32,132 nucleotides of DNA. Origin: an uncultured Gammaproteobacteria bacterium. GTDB lineage: Bacteria > Pseudomonadota > Gammaproteobacteria > Pseudomonadales > Pseudomonadaceae. Shown piece after piece: positions 19,481 through 27,973 of the stretch. The position numbers were made by a program, and so were the translations under genes. Where the stretch lies: positions 1-32,132 of the forward strand of contig CALZAE010000019.1 in assembly GCA_945612235.1 (NCBI GenBank). The letters are read 5' to 3'. The first letter of the stretch is position 1, and every line of letters begins with the position of its first letter. The notes under the pieces were generated by a model. The model had not been told where the DNA came from. It made no database searches and saw only the letters and a list, made by a program, of their open reading frames with translations.

Positions 19481-19948
19481 TTACCGTAGTTTCTTAATGC
19501 GCTCGCTTGGACTGATAACATCAGTCAAACGAATACCAAACTTCTCATTGACCACAACCACTTCACCGTGAGCAATCAAAGTACCGTTGACCAAGACATC
19601 CAGAGGTTCACCGGCTAAACGGTCTAACTCAACGACTGAGCCTTGATTGAGCTGCAAAAGGTTACGGATACTGATATCAGCACTGCCCACTTCCATCGAG
19701 ATGCTCACCGGAATATCCAGAATCACATCCAGATTGGGGCCACCTAAAGTGGTGATCATATCTTCTTCGTTCATACGGTGCTGATCAGGAAACTCTTGCA
19801 TCGGCGCTTTAGCCGGTCCTGTGCTTTCAGCTAGCATGGCATCAATTTCATCTTGATCGGTGTCTGCACCTGCCTCAGATAAAGCCGCCGCCCACTCATC
19901 AGCTAAGGCTTGGTCGTCACTGGAAATCTCTTCGTTTTCGTCATTCAT
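19481..19948 (-). CDS. fliN: Flagellar motor switch protein FliN
   Basis: A C-ring component that, with FliM and FliG, sets rotation direction and docks export substrates. The 155-residue product has an acidic N-terminal extension (first 60 residues, with DQDEIDAML) typical of Pseudomonas, then a SpoA domain (about 73-150) with LDVILDIPVSISMEVGSADI and VNEKFGIRLTDVISPSERI. It is 33 bases after fliM and five before fliO. Confidence 0.96.
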   Translation of the reverse strand: MNDENEEISSDDQALADEWAAALSEAGADTDQDEIDAMLAESTGPAKAPMQEFPDQHRMNEEDMITTLGGPNLDVILDIPVSISMEVGSADISIRNLLQLNQGSVVELDRLAGEPLDVLVNGTLIAHGEVVVVNEKFGIRLTDVISPSERIKKLR

Positions 19949-19981
19949 ATTCTGTTCTCAACTATCCAACACAAGCAAAAA

Positions 19982-20959
19982 TTAACGGGTTTTAGTTTTA
20001 AGTACCGGACCGACAACTTGCAAAGCTAAGTTGCCATGGCTAGCACCCAATTTAACCTTAAAAGTGGGCACACCATTGGCCCGTAGCAACATTGTCTCTG
20101 GCATCTCAACCGGAATCACATCACCAGGCTGCATATTTAAAATATCGCGCAGCTTAAGTTGGCGACGTACCACGGTGGAGCTTAAAGGCACTTTCACATC
20201 GAGAATATCCTCACGAATAGCCTTACTCCAACGCTCATCCTGATCATCCACATCCGACTGAAAACCGGCATCGAGCATTTCACGAATCGGCTCAATCATG
20301 GCGTATGGCATGGTGACGTGTAAATCACCACCACCACCATCCAGCTCAATGTGGAAGGTTGACACCACCACCACTTCGCTGGGGCTGACAATATTCGCCA
20401 GTGCGGGGTTCACTTCTGAGTTCATATACTCAAAACTGACATCTAAAATGGCATGCCATGCTTCTTGTAAATCAATAAAGGCCTGATCCAACACCATACG
20501 CACCACTCGCAACTCAGTGGGTGTAAACTCGCGACCTTCAATTTTAGCGTGACGGCCGTCCCCGCCAAAGAAGTTATCCACCAGTTTAAAGACCAAGCGT
20601 GAATCTAAAATAAATAAAGCAGTGCCGCGCAAGGGCTTCATTTTCACTAAATTTAAGCTGGTGGGTACATATAAAGAATGCACATATTCACCGAACTTCA
20701 TCACTTGCACGCCACCAACCGATACATCGGCAGAACGGCGCAACAAGTTAAACATACTGATGCGCGTATAGCGGGCAAAACGCTCGTTGATCATTTCCAG
20801 CGTTGGCATGCGCCCGCGCACAATACGATCTTGACTGGTTAAGTCATATTGTTTGATGGAGTTAGGGACTGCGTCATCATCGGTATCCACCAGACCGTCA
20901 TCAACACCATGTAACAGCGCATCAATTTCTTCTTGTGAAAGTAAGTCTTGTACTGCCAT
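19982..20959 (-). CDS. fliM: Flagellar motor switch protein FliM
   Basis: A C-ring protein that binds phosphorylated CheY and controls switching. The 325-residue product has the CheY-binding N-terminal peptide LLSQEEIDALLHGV (about 6-19), the middle CheC-like domain with NLVKMKPLRGTALFILDSRLVF and FFGGDGRHAKIEGREFTPTE cut by family pattern, and a C-terminal SpoA domain with VKLGASHGNLALQV. Length and motifs are complete. It is 22 bases after fliL. Confidence 0.97.
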   Translation of the reverse strand: MAVQDLLSQEEIDALLHGVDDGLVDTDDDAVPNSIKQYDLTSQDRIVRGRMPTLEMINERFARYTRISMFNLLRRSADVSVGGVQVMKFGEYVHSLYVPTSLNLVKMKPLRGTALFILDSRLVFKLVDNFFGGDGRHAKIEGREFTPTELRVVRMVLDQAFIDLQEAWHAILDVSFEYMNSEVNPALANIVSPSEVVVVSTFHIELDGGGGDLHVTMPYAMIEPIREMLDAGFQSDVDDQDERWSKAIREDILDVKVPLSSTVVRRQLKLRDILNMQPGDVIPVEMPETMLLRANGVPTFKVKLGASHGNLALQVVGPVLKTKTR

Positions 20960-20981
20960 TTTAAGTTATTCCTATCACTAC

Positions 20982-21491
20982 TTACTGCATGACAACGTTG
21001 GTGAACAGCACTTGCTCAACCACAGGTTTACCCACTTCAATCAATGCAAGTTCTTGTACAGCAATAGTCGCTTTTTGCTTAAGTAAATCCACACCTAAAG
21101 GGGTGTTTAGCTCGTCAAAATCTTGATTGGAAAACAGCATCACCAACTGGTTACGCAAGGTTGGCATATGCACTTTTAAAGCATCCAAATCAGTTTTATT
21201 GCGCGCCATCAATGCCACACTAACCTGTAAGTAACGCGGCTTACCTTGGCTTTTAAAATTCACCACAAAGGCTGGAGTTAACACCTCATAAATCGCCCGC
21301 TGCTTAACTGCACTACTTACTACCGAGGTGTCTGCAACATCAGCGCTGGAACGACTGAGAAAAAACCAAGTTGCCGCTACCGAGAGAGCAATGGCAACCA
21401 CTAACGCCACCACAATCAAAATGATGGTTTTGAGATTACTTTTCTTCGGTGCCACTGTTGCCTGTCCCGCCGTCTCAGGTTGCTTTGCCAT
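20982..21491 (-). CDS. fliL: Flagellar basal body-associated protein FliL
   Basis: A single-pass inner-membrane protein near the stator that supports torque and stator function. It is 169 residues: a cytoplasmic tail, a membrane helix at about 24-45 (LKTIILIVVALVVAIALSVA), a Ser/Val-rich linker, then the periplasmic FliL domain (about 68-169) with AFVVNFKSQGKPRYLQVSVALMAR in pieces and LRNQLVMLFSNQDFDELNT. It is 66 bases after fliK and has no own promoter that I can see. Confidence 0.94.
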   Translation of the reverse strand: MAKQPETAGQATVAPKKSNLKTIILIVVALVVAIALSVAATWFFLSRSSADVADTSVVSSAVKQRAIYEVLTPAFVVNFKSQGKPRYLQVSVALMARNKTDLDALKVHMPTLRNQLVMLFSNQDFDELNTPLGVDLLKQKATIAVQELALIEVGKPVVEQVLFTNVVMQ

Positions 21492-21557
21492 ATCTGTACC
21501 ATTGAATAAAAATCGTATGCAGCAGTTTACCAGTCTAATCCATGCCTGCAGGCTTGC

Positions 21558-22868
21558 TTAGGCATAATAATCTACCAAACCCAGCCGGCCATCCTGCTGT
21601 TCGTCAAGGGATGATACATGCTGTTGCTCTGTCACATCAGCTTCAGTCTGAGTACCGGCACCGCTGTGCCCACTCGTGCGCTCTTGGGCCTGAGCTTGTT
21701 GCTGCGATTGATCAGACACATCCACATCAACATTTTGCATGCCTTGTTGAGCAAACAGCTCACGCAAACGGTACATCTGCGACTCCAATGACTCGCGCAC
21801 GCCAGCATTGGCGCTGCTAAAGCTGACTTGTGTATGTTCTTGGGTCATATCAATTTTGATATCTAAGCGCCCTAACTCAGCCGGATCGAGTTTAATCTCT
21901 GCTGACTTTAAGTTCTGCGCCGACATCCACATCACTTTATCTGTCACTTCCTGAGTCCAGCCAGGCTGCTGCATGGCTATCGCAGCACCGGGTACTGCAC
22001 GAGCCTGCTCAACCGCAACTAAAGCTTCAGGTCGTGGCTGCATATCAGCTCGAATGGTATCGGTTGGCGTCACCGCCTTAGTATCTAGCAAGGTATCTGG
22101 CGCGGCTTTCACACTTTCCAGCAGCGCTGCAGAGCTGTTTTTATCCGCATTGGTCTTTTCAGTCAGACCATCAACGCTTTTACCAGGGGCATTGCCAAGT
22201 AATATCGACTTTTCAACCCCATCAACATCTTCAGCAGCACTGCCCTGTTTAGCATTCACTAAAACATTCTCTGCTTCCAGACTCAGCTCATCACTTTCTG
22301 CGTCTATATCAGACGCAAGCAAGCTGATGGTATTCTGCCCGAGCACAACCTTGCTGACACCTTCAGCAGTAGCCGTATCGCTTGTATATTCACTTGGTAA
22401 GGCTGCCAGAGCCATTAACAACAAAGGATCAAGCCATTGTTCTTCATCTACTGGCTGCTCAAGGCTGTCTTGGGTTAACAGTGCCGCGCTTTGGTCAGTG
22501 GTTGGCGTGAGTACTGCATCGATAGAGTCTTCACTGGCCATAACACTTTGTGTCTGTGCGTCCACAAGCTTAGAACTGGCAGTCGTTTTAGCATCTTGAG
22601 CCGGCTGACCTTTAACCGAGGTCTCTGCCTGCTCAGTCACCGACTGTTGCCCAACAGAACCGTGTTTGTCTTGCTCGGCGCTAGCAGCGCGCTGTTTAGC
22701 CTGCTGGGTTTGCTGCTGTTGCGTCGTACTCGCACGCTGCTGGGCATACACGGATGAAAAGCTGCGCTCCGGCGCTAGGGTACTGCGCTGACTGGCAGCC
22801 TTATCAGCAGCGCTCGGCTGCGTACGCACCGGTGCTGTCGACTGTAATAAAAAATCCGTGGTTGCCAT
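21558..22868 (-). CDS. fliK: Flagellar hook-length control protein FliK
   Basis: A secreted molecular ruler that triggers the FlhB switch when the hook is complete. The 436-residue product has a disordered Gln/Ser/Thr-rich N-terminal part (about 1-140) and an acidic middle. The conserved Flg_hook domain lies at about 303-384, with LKSAEIKLDPAELGRLDIKI followed by NAGVRESLESQMYRLRELFAQQGM, the part that contacts FlhB. A Gln/His-rich tail follows. As is usual for FliK, only the C-terminal domain is conserved. GGAG precedes the ATG and a sigma-54 promoter candidate lies 40-56 bases upstream. It is the first gene of the fliKLMNOPQR-flhB unit. Confidence 0.92.
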   Translation of the reverse strand: MATTDFLLQSTAPVRTQPSAADKAASQRSTLAPERSFSSVYAQQRASTTQQQQTQQAKQRAASAEQDKHGSVGQQSVTEQAETSVKGQPAQDAKTTASSKLVDAQTQSVMASEDSIDAVLTPTTDQSAALLTQDSLEQPVDEEQWLDPLLLMALAALPSEYTSDTATAEGVSKVVLGQNTISLLASDIDAESDELSLEAENVLVNAKQGSAAEDVDGVEKSILLGNAPGKSVDGLTEKTNADKNSSAALLESVKAAPDTLLDTKAVTPTDTIRADMQPRPEALVAVEQARAVPGAAIAMQQPGWTQEVTDKVMWMSAQNLKSAEIKLDPAELGRLDIKIDMTQEHTQVSFSSANAGVRESLESQMYRLRELFAQQGMQNVDVDVSDQSQQQAQAQERTSGHSGAGTQTEADVTEQQHVSSLDEQQDGRLGLVDYYA

Positions 22869-22907
22869 AATGATGCTCCTACCATAAGCCTATACTGGCA
22901 TAAGCAA

Positions 22908-22924
22908 AGCAAAATCCAAGCCAA
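22908..22924 (-). promoter_or_regulatory. Sigma-54 (RpoN) promoter of the fliK operon
   Basis: Minus strand TTGGCTTGGATTTTGCT. The GG and GC elements are separated by exactly 10 bases. It matches the consensus YTGGCACGRNNNTTGCW at all fixed positions except two (A and C of GGCAC). It lies 40-56 bases before the fliK ATG, in the 136-base gap behind ttcA. Flagellar middle-class genes in Pseudomonas are RpoN-dependent (family knowledge). Confidence 0.8.
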
Positions 22925-23004
22925 CCCTAGAGTTTCTCTGCTGCCACAGCCTTTACAGTGCTAACAGCACCGCCACAGATGCATGACTGTCATTAAATTG
23001 ACCT

Positions 23005-23829
23005 TTACAGGCTCATCACATCCAAATAACGCGGCTGTGCCTGTGTATCAATGGTCAAATTGGCGAAATCAAACAATTGTCGATCCGCTAACTGCGAAGG
23101 TGCAACGTTCTGCAACGAGCGGAACATAATATCTAAACGGCCAGGCGTTTTTGCTTCCCACTCTTGCAGCATGCCCTTGACCACTTGGCGCTGTAGATTT
23201 TCTTGCGAGCCACATAAGTTGCACGGAATAATGGGAAAGCCTTGAATCTGCGCATACTCAGCAATATCACTTTCTTTGCAGTACGCCAAAGGACGAATCA
23301 CGACATTGCGTCCATCATCAGACAATAATTTAGGCGGCATGGCTTTTAGGGTGCCACCAAAGAACATATTCAAGAAAAAGGTTTCTAAAATATCATCGCG
23401 GTGATGCCCGAGTGCCATTTTAGTTGCGCCAATCTCATCAGCATAGGTATAAAGCGTGCCGCGACGTAGACGTGAACACAGCGAACAGGTGGTGCGACCT
23501 TCAGGAATTTTTTCTTTGACCACTGAGTAAGTGTCTTTCTCAATAATATGGTACTCCACCCCTACAGACTCTAAGTAGGCAGGCAGCACATGCTCAGGAA
23601 AACCTGGCTGTTTCTGATCCATATTCACGGCCACCAAAGAAAACTGGATCGGCGCAACTTTTTGTAAATGCAGCAACATATCCAGCATGGCGTAGCTGTC
23701 TTTACCGCCGGACAAGCACACCATCACCTTGTCGCCTTCTTCAATCATCTTGAAATCAGTCACGGCTTCGCCAGCGAGGCGCTGTAAACGTTTCTGTAAT
23801 TTCTTTTGATTGGCCAACACACTACTCAT
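23005..23829 (-). CDS. ttcA: tRNA 2-thiocytidine(32) synthetase TtcA
   Basis: Thiolates cytidine 32 in certain tRNAs, using ATP and an iron-sulfur cluster, in the cytoplasm. The 274-residue protein has the PP-loop SGGKDS (residues 40-45), [19 protein letters not shown], and the two cysteine pairs TTCSLCSRL (C115, C118) and IPCNLCGSQ (C203, C206) that ligate the cluster and define TtcA. Length fits the family. The ATG at 23829 has only a weak GGAT in front, and a perfect 13-bp inverted repeat lies 11 bases upstream. It is 136 bases upstream of fliK on the same strand. Confidence 0.96.
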   Translation of the reverse strand: MSSVLANQKKLQKRLQRLAGEAVTDFKMIEEGDKVMVCLSGGKDSYAMLDMLLHLQKVAPIQFSLVAVNMDQKQPGFPEHVLPAYLESVGVEYHIIEKDTYSVVKEKIPEGRTTCSLCSRLRRGTLYTYADEIGATKMALGHHRDDILETFFLNMFFGGTLKAMPPKLLSDDGRNVVIRPLAYCKESDIAEYAQIQGFPIIPCNLCGSQENLQRQVVKGMLQEWEAKTPGRLDIMFRSLQNVAPSQLADRQLFDFANLTIDTQAQPRYLDVMSL

Positions 23830-23839
23830 GACATGATCC

Positions 23840-23872
23840 GCAACAGGTAAAAACCGGCATTTTACCTGTTGC
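23840..23872 (-). repeat. Perfect 13-bp inverted repeat just upstream of ttcA
   Basis: GCAACAGGTAAAA (23840-23852) and its exact complement TTTTACCTGTTGC (23860-23872) are separated by seven bases. The repeat lies 11 bases before the ttcA ATG. On the minus strand one arm contains TAAAAT, a possible -10. It is either an operator or a stable leader hairpin beside the ribosome site; no T run follows, so it is not a normal terminator. Confidence 0.75.
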
Positions 23873-24066
23873 GCTCCACAAACCCTAGCGCTGTCTTGTG
23901 ACTGGTAAAATATTTACTGCCGGTTGCACCTTAAATACTCGAAAGATCAGGACTCAAGTCGCTCGCGCCAGCCAGCTTCTTAGACGCAGATGCAATGATT
24001 TAAGCAACAGCAGCAAGCTGTTTACAGGGTAGCAACCAAGCCATGGCTAGACTGCGTCAACACCAC

Positions 24067-25008
24067 TTATTGCGCTGACAAATATTCCAGTGTTTGCAAC
24101 AGCATGCTGGTTTTAGGCATCGCACATCCTGCTGCTTGCGCTGCAGCTAAGGGCGCATGATAAATGGCTTGCAACTCCATAGGACGCTTTTGCTTAAAAT
24201 CATGGAACATACTGGGCAAGTAGGCTGGCATCGCATCTGTGTACTTGAGCAGCGCCTGCACTAAGTTATCCGGCAAGGTATAACCGCATGCCTGCGCAGC
24301 AAGCATGGTCTCTTCCATCAACTGCGTGACCAGCTCGCGACTGTGCGCTTCGCTCATCAACTGTTCTATATCACTGTTAAGCAGTACTGATAAGCCGTTA
24401 TATGGAATATTCCACACCAGCTTTTGCCAGCGTGCTTGCTGTAATACTGGCAAGGCTTTGGAATCTAAGCCGGCCTGCGTAAAGAAGCTCACCCCCATCT
24501 GCGCCAGTGCATAGCCTTCTTCTTGTGTGGCCGGACCGCTGTGGTAGCCCAGATTCACGCCACCTTGCGCCTGATGCTTAATCATCCCTGGCGCACTGCG
24601 ATGGACATAGATAAAACACAAGCCGCCCAGTAGATGCAGATGATCATCCAACAAGGGCCGTATCTCATCCTCAATACCCAAACCATTTTGTAATAAAACG
24701 ACTTTAGCCCCAGCCGCAGCCACTTGATTGATAATCGGCGCCAGCACAGGATTACTGGTGGTTTTCGCTCCCACAAATAACCAATCACATTTGGGCATTA
24801 AGGCTGGATCATTCCAAGCGTGGACTTTAGGCTCGTGCAACTCGCCATGTACGGCACTGCTAATATGCAAACCGTTTCTGCTCACCGCATCATATTCACT
24901 GCGCAATAGAAAATGCACTTCAAACCCTGCGCGGGCCAGCATAAATCCATAAAACCCACCCACGGCGCCTGTCCCGATAATACCAATGCGCGGTTGCTGC
25001 TCACTCAT
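24067..25008 (-). CDS. Ketopantoate reductase family protein (PanE/ApbA-like)
   Basis: An NADPH-dependent reductase of the 2-dehydropantoate 2-reductase family, possibly in pantothenate synthesis. The 313-residue product has a Rossmann N-terminus with IGIIGTGAVGGFYGFMLARAG, the LQNGLG loop, and the family residues Lys in ARWQKLVWNIPYNGL (about 196, with Asn about 200 and 204) and Glu in KRPMELQAI (about 278). The catalytic set is therefore complete, but many bacteria carry several paralogues, so I do not assign panE itself. The ATG at 25008 is preceded by AGAGAG; a GTG two codons earlier is also possible. It is separated from ttcA by 237 bases holding the inverted repeat and otherwise nothing I can identify. 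Confidence 0.85.
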   Translation of the reverse strand: MSEQQPRIGIIGTGAVGGFYGFMLARAGFEVHFLLRSEYDAVSRNGLHISSAVHGELHEPKVHAWNDPALMPKCDWLFVGAKTTSNPVLAPIINQVAAAGAKVVLLQNGLGIEDEIRPLLDDHLHLLGGLCFIYVHRSAPGMIKHQAQGGVNLGYHSGPATQEEGYALAQMGVSFFTQAGLDSKALPVLQQARWQKLVWNIPYNGLSVLLNSDIEQLMSEAHSRELVTQLMEETMLAAQACGYTLPDNLVQALLKYTDAMPAYLPSMFHDFKQKRPMELQAIYHAPLAAAQAAGCAMPKTSMLLQTLEYLSAQ

Positions 25009-25077
25009 ATCCACTCTCTTGTTCTTGGTCTATATGCGCGCAGCTTGTACTAGTGCGCGCTCTAGCACCAGCTCGAC

Positions 25078-25608
25078 TTAAGGATTAACCACTAAAGTCT
25101 CAGCATTTAAAACGCGCTTGGCTTGCAAATAGGCTTTATTCCAATACTTAGAGTCGACACTGTCTAGGCGCACTGTGCCGCCTGAGGATGGTGCATGGAC
25201 AAAGCGACCTTCACCCACATAAATGCCAGCATGACTGACACGCCCGTGCCCCGCGGTACTAAAAAACACAATATCGCCACTGCGTAACTTGTTGCGCGCG
25301 ACATACTTACCTTGCATCTGCATCATTTGCGCTGTGGTACGCGGCAAATGAATGCCCGCTGCGTCGTTATACACAAACTTAATTAAACCACTGCAATCGA
25401 AACCAGAGGACGGCGTATTGCCGCCCCACACATAAGGCGTGCCGACCAAACCAATGGCACGAAACAGCACATCATCCGCCGTAGGATCAAACACTGCTGC
25501 CGCGGTTGAGCGCGGCGCAGGCACAGGCTCAGTGATTGGTGCGTGCGACGAACAAGCCGCTAAAAACGCTAAACTAGCCAAAGCCAATATACGAATACCT
25601 GTATGCAT
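25078..25608 (-). CDS. NlpC/P60 lipoprotein, putative peptidoglycan endopeptidase
   Basis: A lipoprotein of 176 residues with a short signal and lipobox (LAAC, Cys19) and an NlpC/P60 domain (about 46-165). The Cys-His-His catalytic set is visible: Cys72 in GFDCSGLIKFVY, His126 in VSHAGIYVGEG and His138 in RFVHAPSSGG. The GTPYVWGGNTPSSGFDCSGL segment is typical of Spr/MepS-type endopeptidases that cut cross-links during wall growth. The ATG at 25608 is chosen because AGGGG lies nine bases upstream and it yields a normal signal peptide; earlier in-frame starts give a long odd extension. It lies 72 bases after zapE. Confidence 0.9.
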   Translation of the reverse strand: MHTGIRILALASLAFLAACSSHAPITEPVPAPRSTAAAVFDPTADDVLFRAIGLVGTPYVWGGNTPSSGFDCSGLIKFVYNDAAGIHLPRTTAQMMQMQGKYVARNKLRSGDIVFFSTAGHGRVSHAGIYVGEGRFVHAPSSGGTVRLDSVDSKYWNKAYLQAKRVLNAETLVVNP

Positions 25609-25680
25609 CGAATGCATCCCCTTGAACTCAACATAATAAATAAGCGGCACTATAACAAAACCGACTTCAACAACCACGCT

Positions 25681-26805
25681 TTATGCCTTGGTAAAGCGCT
25701 CCAACTGCATTTCTTTTAAACGACTGTAAGTGCGACGAAAAGCAAAGGCTAAATAACCTTGGGTGTACAGCTCTTCCAAAGCAACCGCAGCTTCAATATA
25801 CACTGGGATACGTCGGTCATAGCACTCATCAATCAAAGCAATAAAACGTCGTACACTATCATCACCTTGCGCCAGCATCGGCAACTGGCGATCACCAGCA
25901 TCAACGCGCAACACCCCATCCTCTGTGCCGCGAGCAATTTTCGCATGCTGCTGCTCGCCACCCAACTCAGGTATACCGCTGACAATCAACACCTGAAAAC
26001 GCTCGCACAACAGCATAAAATCTTGTGCCGCAAACGGCTGCTCACACAGTTGCGCATATTCACACCAGAGCACAGTATCCGTATAGGCTTGAGTCATAAG
26101 GATGCGTGTTCCTAAAGCCAACTCACCTTGTGCAACACTTTGACCAGCGCTCAAAGAAGCGAATAATTGCGGTAGCGCACTGGGGTGCTCAGCCCTCTTA
26201 ACCCAATAGCGCTGCACTCTGGGCCCATCATGTAAGCGATGATCTTGCTCTCCATTAACATTCACCAGTTGCATGTTTTTTTCAATAGCAGCGATTGCAG
26301 GTAACAAAGGGGTACGATTATAACCCTCACTGTAGAGCTCAGCAGGCGGCTGATTTGAAGTGGCGACAATGACTAAACCACGTTTAAAAAGCGCCTGAAA
26401 CAAACCACCCAGAATCATAACGTCAGCAATATCACTGATAAATAACTCATCAAAACACAACACTTTAATTTCAGCCCTGAGCTCATCTGCAACTTTTTCT
26501 AGCGGATTGGGCGTACCTATTAAACGAAACAAGCGCTGATGAATATCTTTCATAAAATGATGAAAATGTTGCCGGCGCGCTGGAACGCTTAAACTTTGAT
26601 AAAACTGATCCATCAACCAAGTTTTACCACGCCCCACGCGCCCATATAAATACACACCACTGACCACAACAGCGCCTGTCTGCAGCGCTTGATAGCACTG
26701 TTCTAAAGCGGCCACTGCTTGGCGTTGCGCAGCATCATCAATAAAGCCTTCGCTCACAGCCTGTGTATAGGCTTGCAGCGGTGATTGCTTACTTTGATTC
26801 ATCAT
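25681..26805 (-). CDS. zapE: AFG1-like ATPase, cell division protein ZapE
   Basis: An AFG1-type P-loop ATPase; in E. coli ZapE binds FtsZ and acts late in division and under low oxygen. The 374-residue product has Walker A YGRVGRGKTWLMDQFY (about 54-69), Walker B KVLCFDELFISD (about 114-125), the sensor ATSNQPPAELY and the C-terminal family block RFIALIDECYDRRIPVYIEA followed by RTYSRLKEM. The ATG at 26805 has AGGA five bases upstream; an in-frame ATG 18 bases earlier does not. It reads away from the remnant membrane-protein gene, whose stop lies 12 bases upstream. Confidence 0.94.
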   Translation of the reverse strand: MMNQSKQSPLQAYTQAVSEGFIDDAAQRQAVAALEQCYQALQTGAVVVSGVYLYGRVGRGKTWLMDQFYQSLSVPARRQHFHHFMKDIHQRLFRLIGTPNPLEKVADELRAEIKVLCFDELFISDIADVMILGGLFQALFKRGLVIVATSNQPPAELYSEGYNRTPLLPAIAAIEKNMQLVNVNGEQDHRLHDGPRVQRYWVKRAEHPSALPQLFASLSAGQSVAQGELALGTRILMTQAYTDTVLWCEYAQLCEQPFAAQDFMLLCERFQVLIVSGIPELGGEQQHAKIARGTEDGVLRVDAGDRQLPMLAQGDDSVRRFIALIDECYDRRIPVYIEAAVALEELYTQGYLAFAFRRTYSRLKEMQLERFTKA

Positions 26806-26816
26806 TAACGTCCTGC

Positions 26817-27059
26817 CTACCATGCCAATACCGCCACACCCACAATAATGCTCACAGCGATTACCATCCGCAAAGAACTCAACACCTCGCGCAAAAACAA
26901 CCAGCCGATGCCTGTGCTGACTCTATACCCCACTGTTAAGCGCTCAAACCATCCACAGCAAAATCAAACATAGACTGCAGATTTTACAGCAGCGCTTGAT
27001 AGCAGAGACTGCCCTAGCTCAATCAGACTATAGCCAAGCAACCGCCAGTTACTCCACCA
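26817..27059 (-). pseudogene. Remnant of a small DMT/SMR-type membrane transporter gene
   Basis: On the minus strand one frame reads, after an internal TGA, ...RVSTGIGWLFLREVLSSLR and then MVIAVSIIVGVAVLAW before a TAG at 26819-26817. This is the pattern of the last two helices of EamA/SMR drug-metabolite transporters (GWLFLxE, then a closing hydrophobic helix). The same frame upstream of the TGA gives WWSNWRLLGYSLIELGQSLL, then degrades. No start or full gene remains, so I call it a decayed remnant. It occupies the gene-free stretch 26806-27249; the rest of that stretch, up to the methyltransferase start, shows only AT-rich leader sequence. Confidence 0.4.
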
Positions 27060-27249
27060 TAAGTCGCAGTATAAGTCACGCAGGGTGAATCTAAGCTGAA
27101 GTCACACGCAATTCAAAAGAGAGCATCCACACAGCCAAGCTTGTTTGCAGCGCAGCACTTGATTAAAGTAGTTAATTAATTTGTATAGCATCTGCGTTTA
27201 TCCGCACATTCAGCGCATCATATGCGTGCCGTCATTTAGGGAATTCAAT

Positions 27250-27828
27250 ATGTCGCTTAATTTTTATGAAGATAACGCAGAGCAATTTGCTGCTAATACG
27301 CTTGATTTAGATATGAGTGCTGTATACGAGCGCTTTTTAGCCGCCTTACCTGAAGCTGGGCGTATTTTAGACGCCGGCTGCGGCGCAGGCCGTGATGTGG
27401 CTGCGTTTTTAGAGTTGGGTTATCCAGTCGAAGCTTTTGATGCCAGCGCCAAACTGGTGGCTATTGCGCACAAAATCAGCGGCATTGATATTCAACACAA
27501 CACTTTTTTAGCGTTTGAAAGCGAACAACGCTTTGCTGGTATTTGGGCTTGCGCCTCGTTATTGCATGTACCACCGGCGCAAATGAGCGGCACCTTGCGC
27601 CATTTGGGTCAATTTCTACAGCCTCAAGGGGTGATGTATGTGTCGTTTAAATACCATGATGATGATCACCAGCGCGATGGCCGCCATTTCACCAACTGCA
27701 CTGAGCAGCGTTTAGCAGGCTTTTTAGAAGGCACAGGTTTAGTGATAGACACCTTCTGGATCAGTCATGATCAGCGCCCGGGGCGTACTGATGAACAGTG
27801 GCTCAACGCTCTTATAGTTGCCAAATAG
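27250..27828 (+). CDS. Class I SAM-dependent methyltransferase
   Basis: A 192-residue cytoplasmic methyltransferase. The SAM-binding motif I is RILDAGCGAGRDVAAF (about 38-53), then VEAFDASAKLVAIA as motif II region and GIWACASLLHVP as motif IV. The start MSLNFYEDNAEQFAANTLDL and the ending RPGRTDEQWLNALIVAK define a widespread family of small methyltransferases, sometimes labelled TehB-like, whose substrate is not known. AGGGA precedes the ATG at 27250; the frame is open upstream without a ribosome site. It is a lone plus-strand gene between zapE and the envelope operon; a hairpin follows about 70 bases after the stop. Confidence 0.85.
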   Translation: MSLNFYEDNAEQFAANTLDLDMSAVYERFLAALPEAGRILDAGCGAGRDVAAFLELGYPVEAFDASAKLVAIAHKISGIDIQHNTFLAFESEQRFAGIWACASLLHVPPAQMSGTLRHLGQFLQPQGVMYVSFKYHDDDHQRDGRHFTNCTEQRLAGFLEGTGLVIDTFWISHDQRPGRTDEQWLNALIVAK

Positions 27829-27898
27829 CCCAACTACAAGCCGTAATACAGACCACATATTGCTAAAGCACCACTATCAGTCAAAAACACTAGTGCAT

Positions 27899-27933
27899 AA
27901 AAAAGGCTCTAAACCATAACGATTTAGAGCCTT
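27899..27933 (-). terminator. Terminator of the envelope-protein operon
   Basis: GGCTCTAAA (27905-27913) pairs with TTTAGAGCC (27923-27931). Two further A-T pairs extend the stem, and a run of six T on the minus strand (27904-27899) follows it. On the plus strand the tail is weaker (CTTATT), but it may also stop the methyltransferase transcript. Confidence 0.85.
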
Positions 27934-27973
27934 ATTCATGATTTCTTACTCAGCCAACACCTCAGTGCTGATT

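Noticed and set aside
21973-22599. 208-codon plus-strand frame inside fliK
   Set aside because: Antisense shadow of the low-complexity part of fliK; Ser/Ala-rich without motifs, and fliK is well supported.
23840-23872. Inverted repeat as a terminator of the panE-like gene
   Set aside because: On the minus strand the stem is followed by GGATC and not a T run, and it lies nearly 200 bases from that gene's stop.
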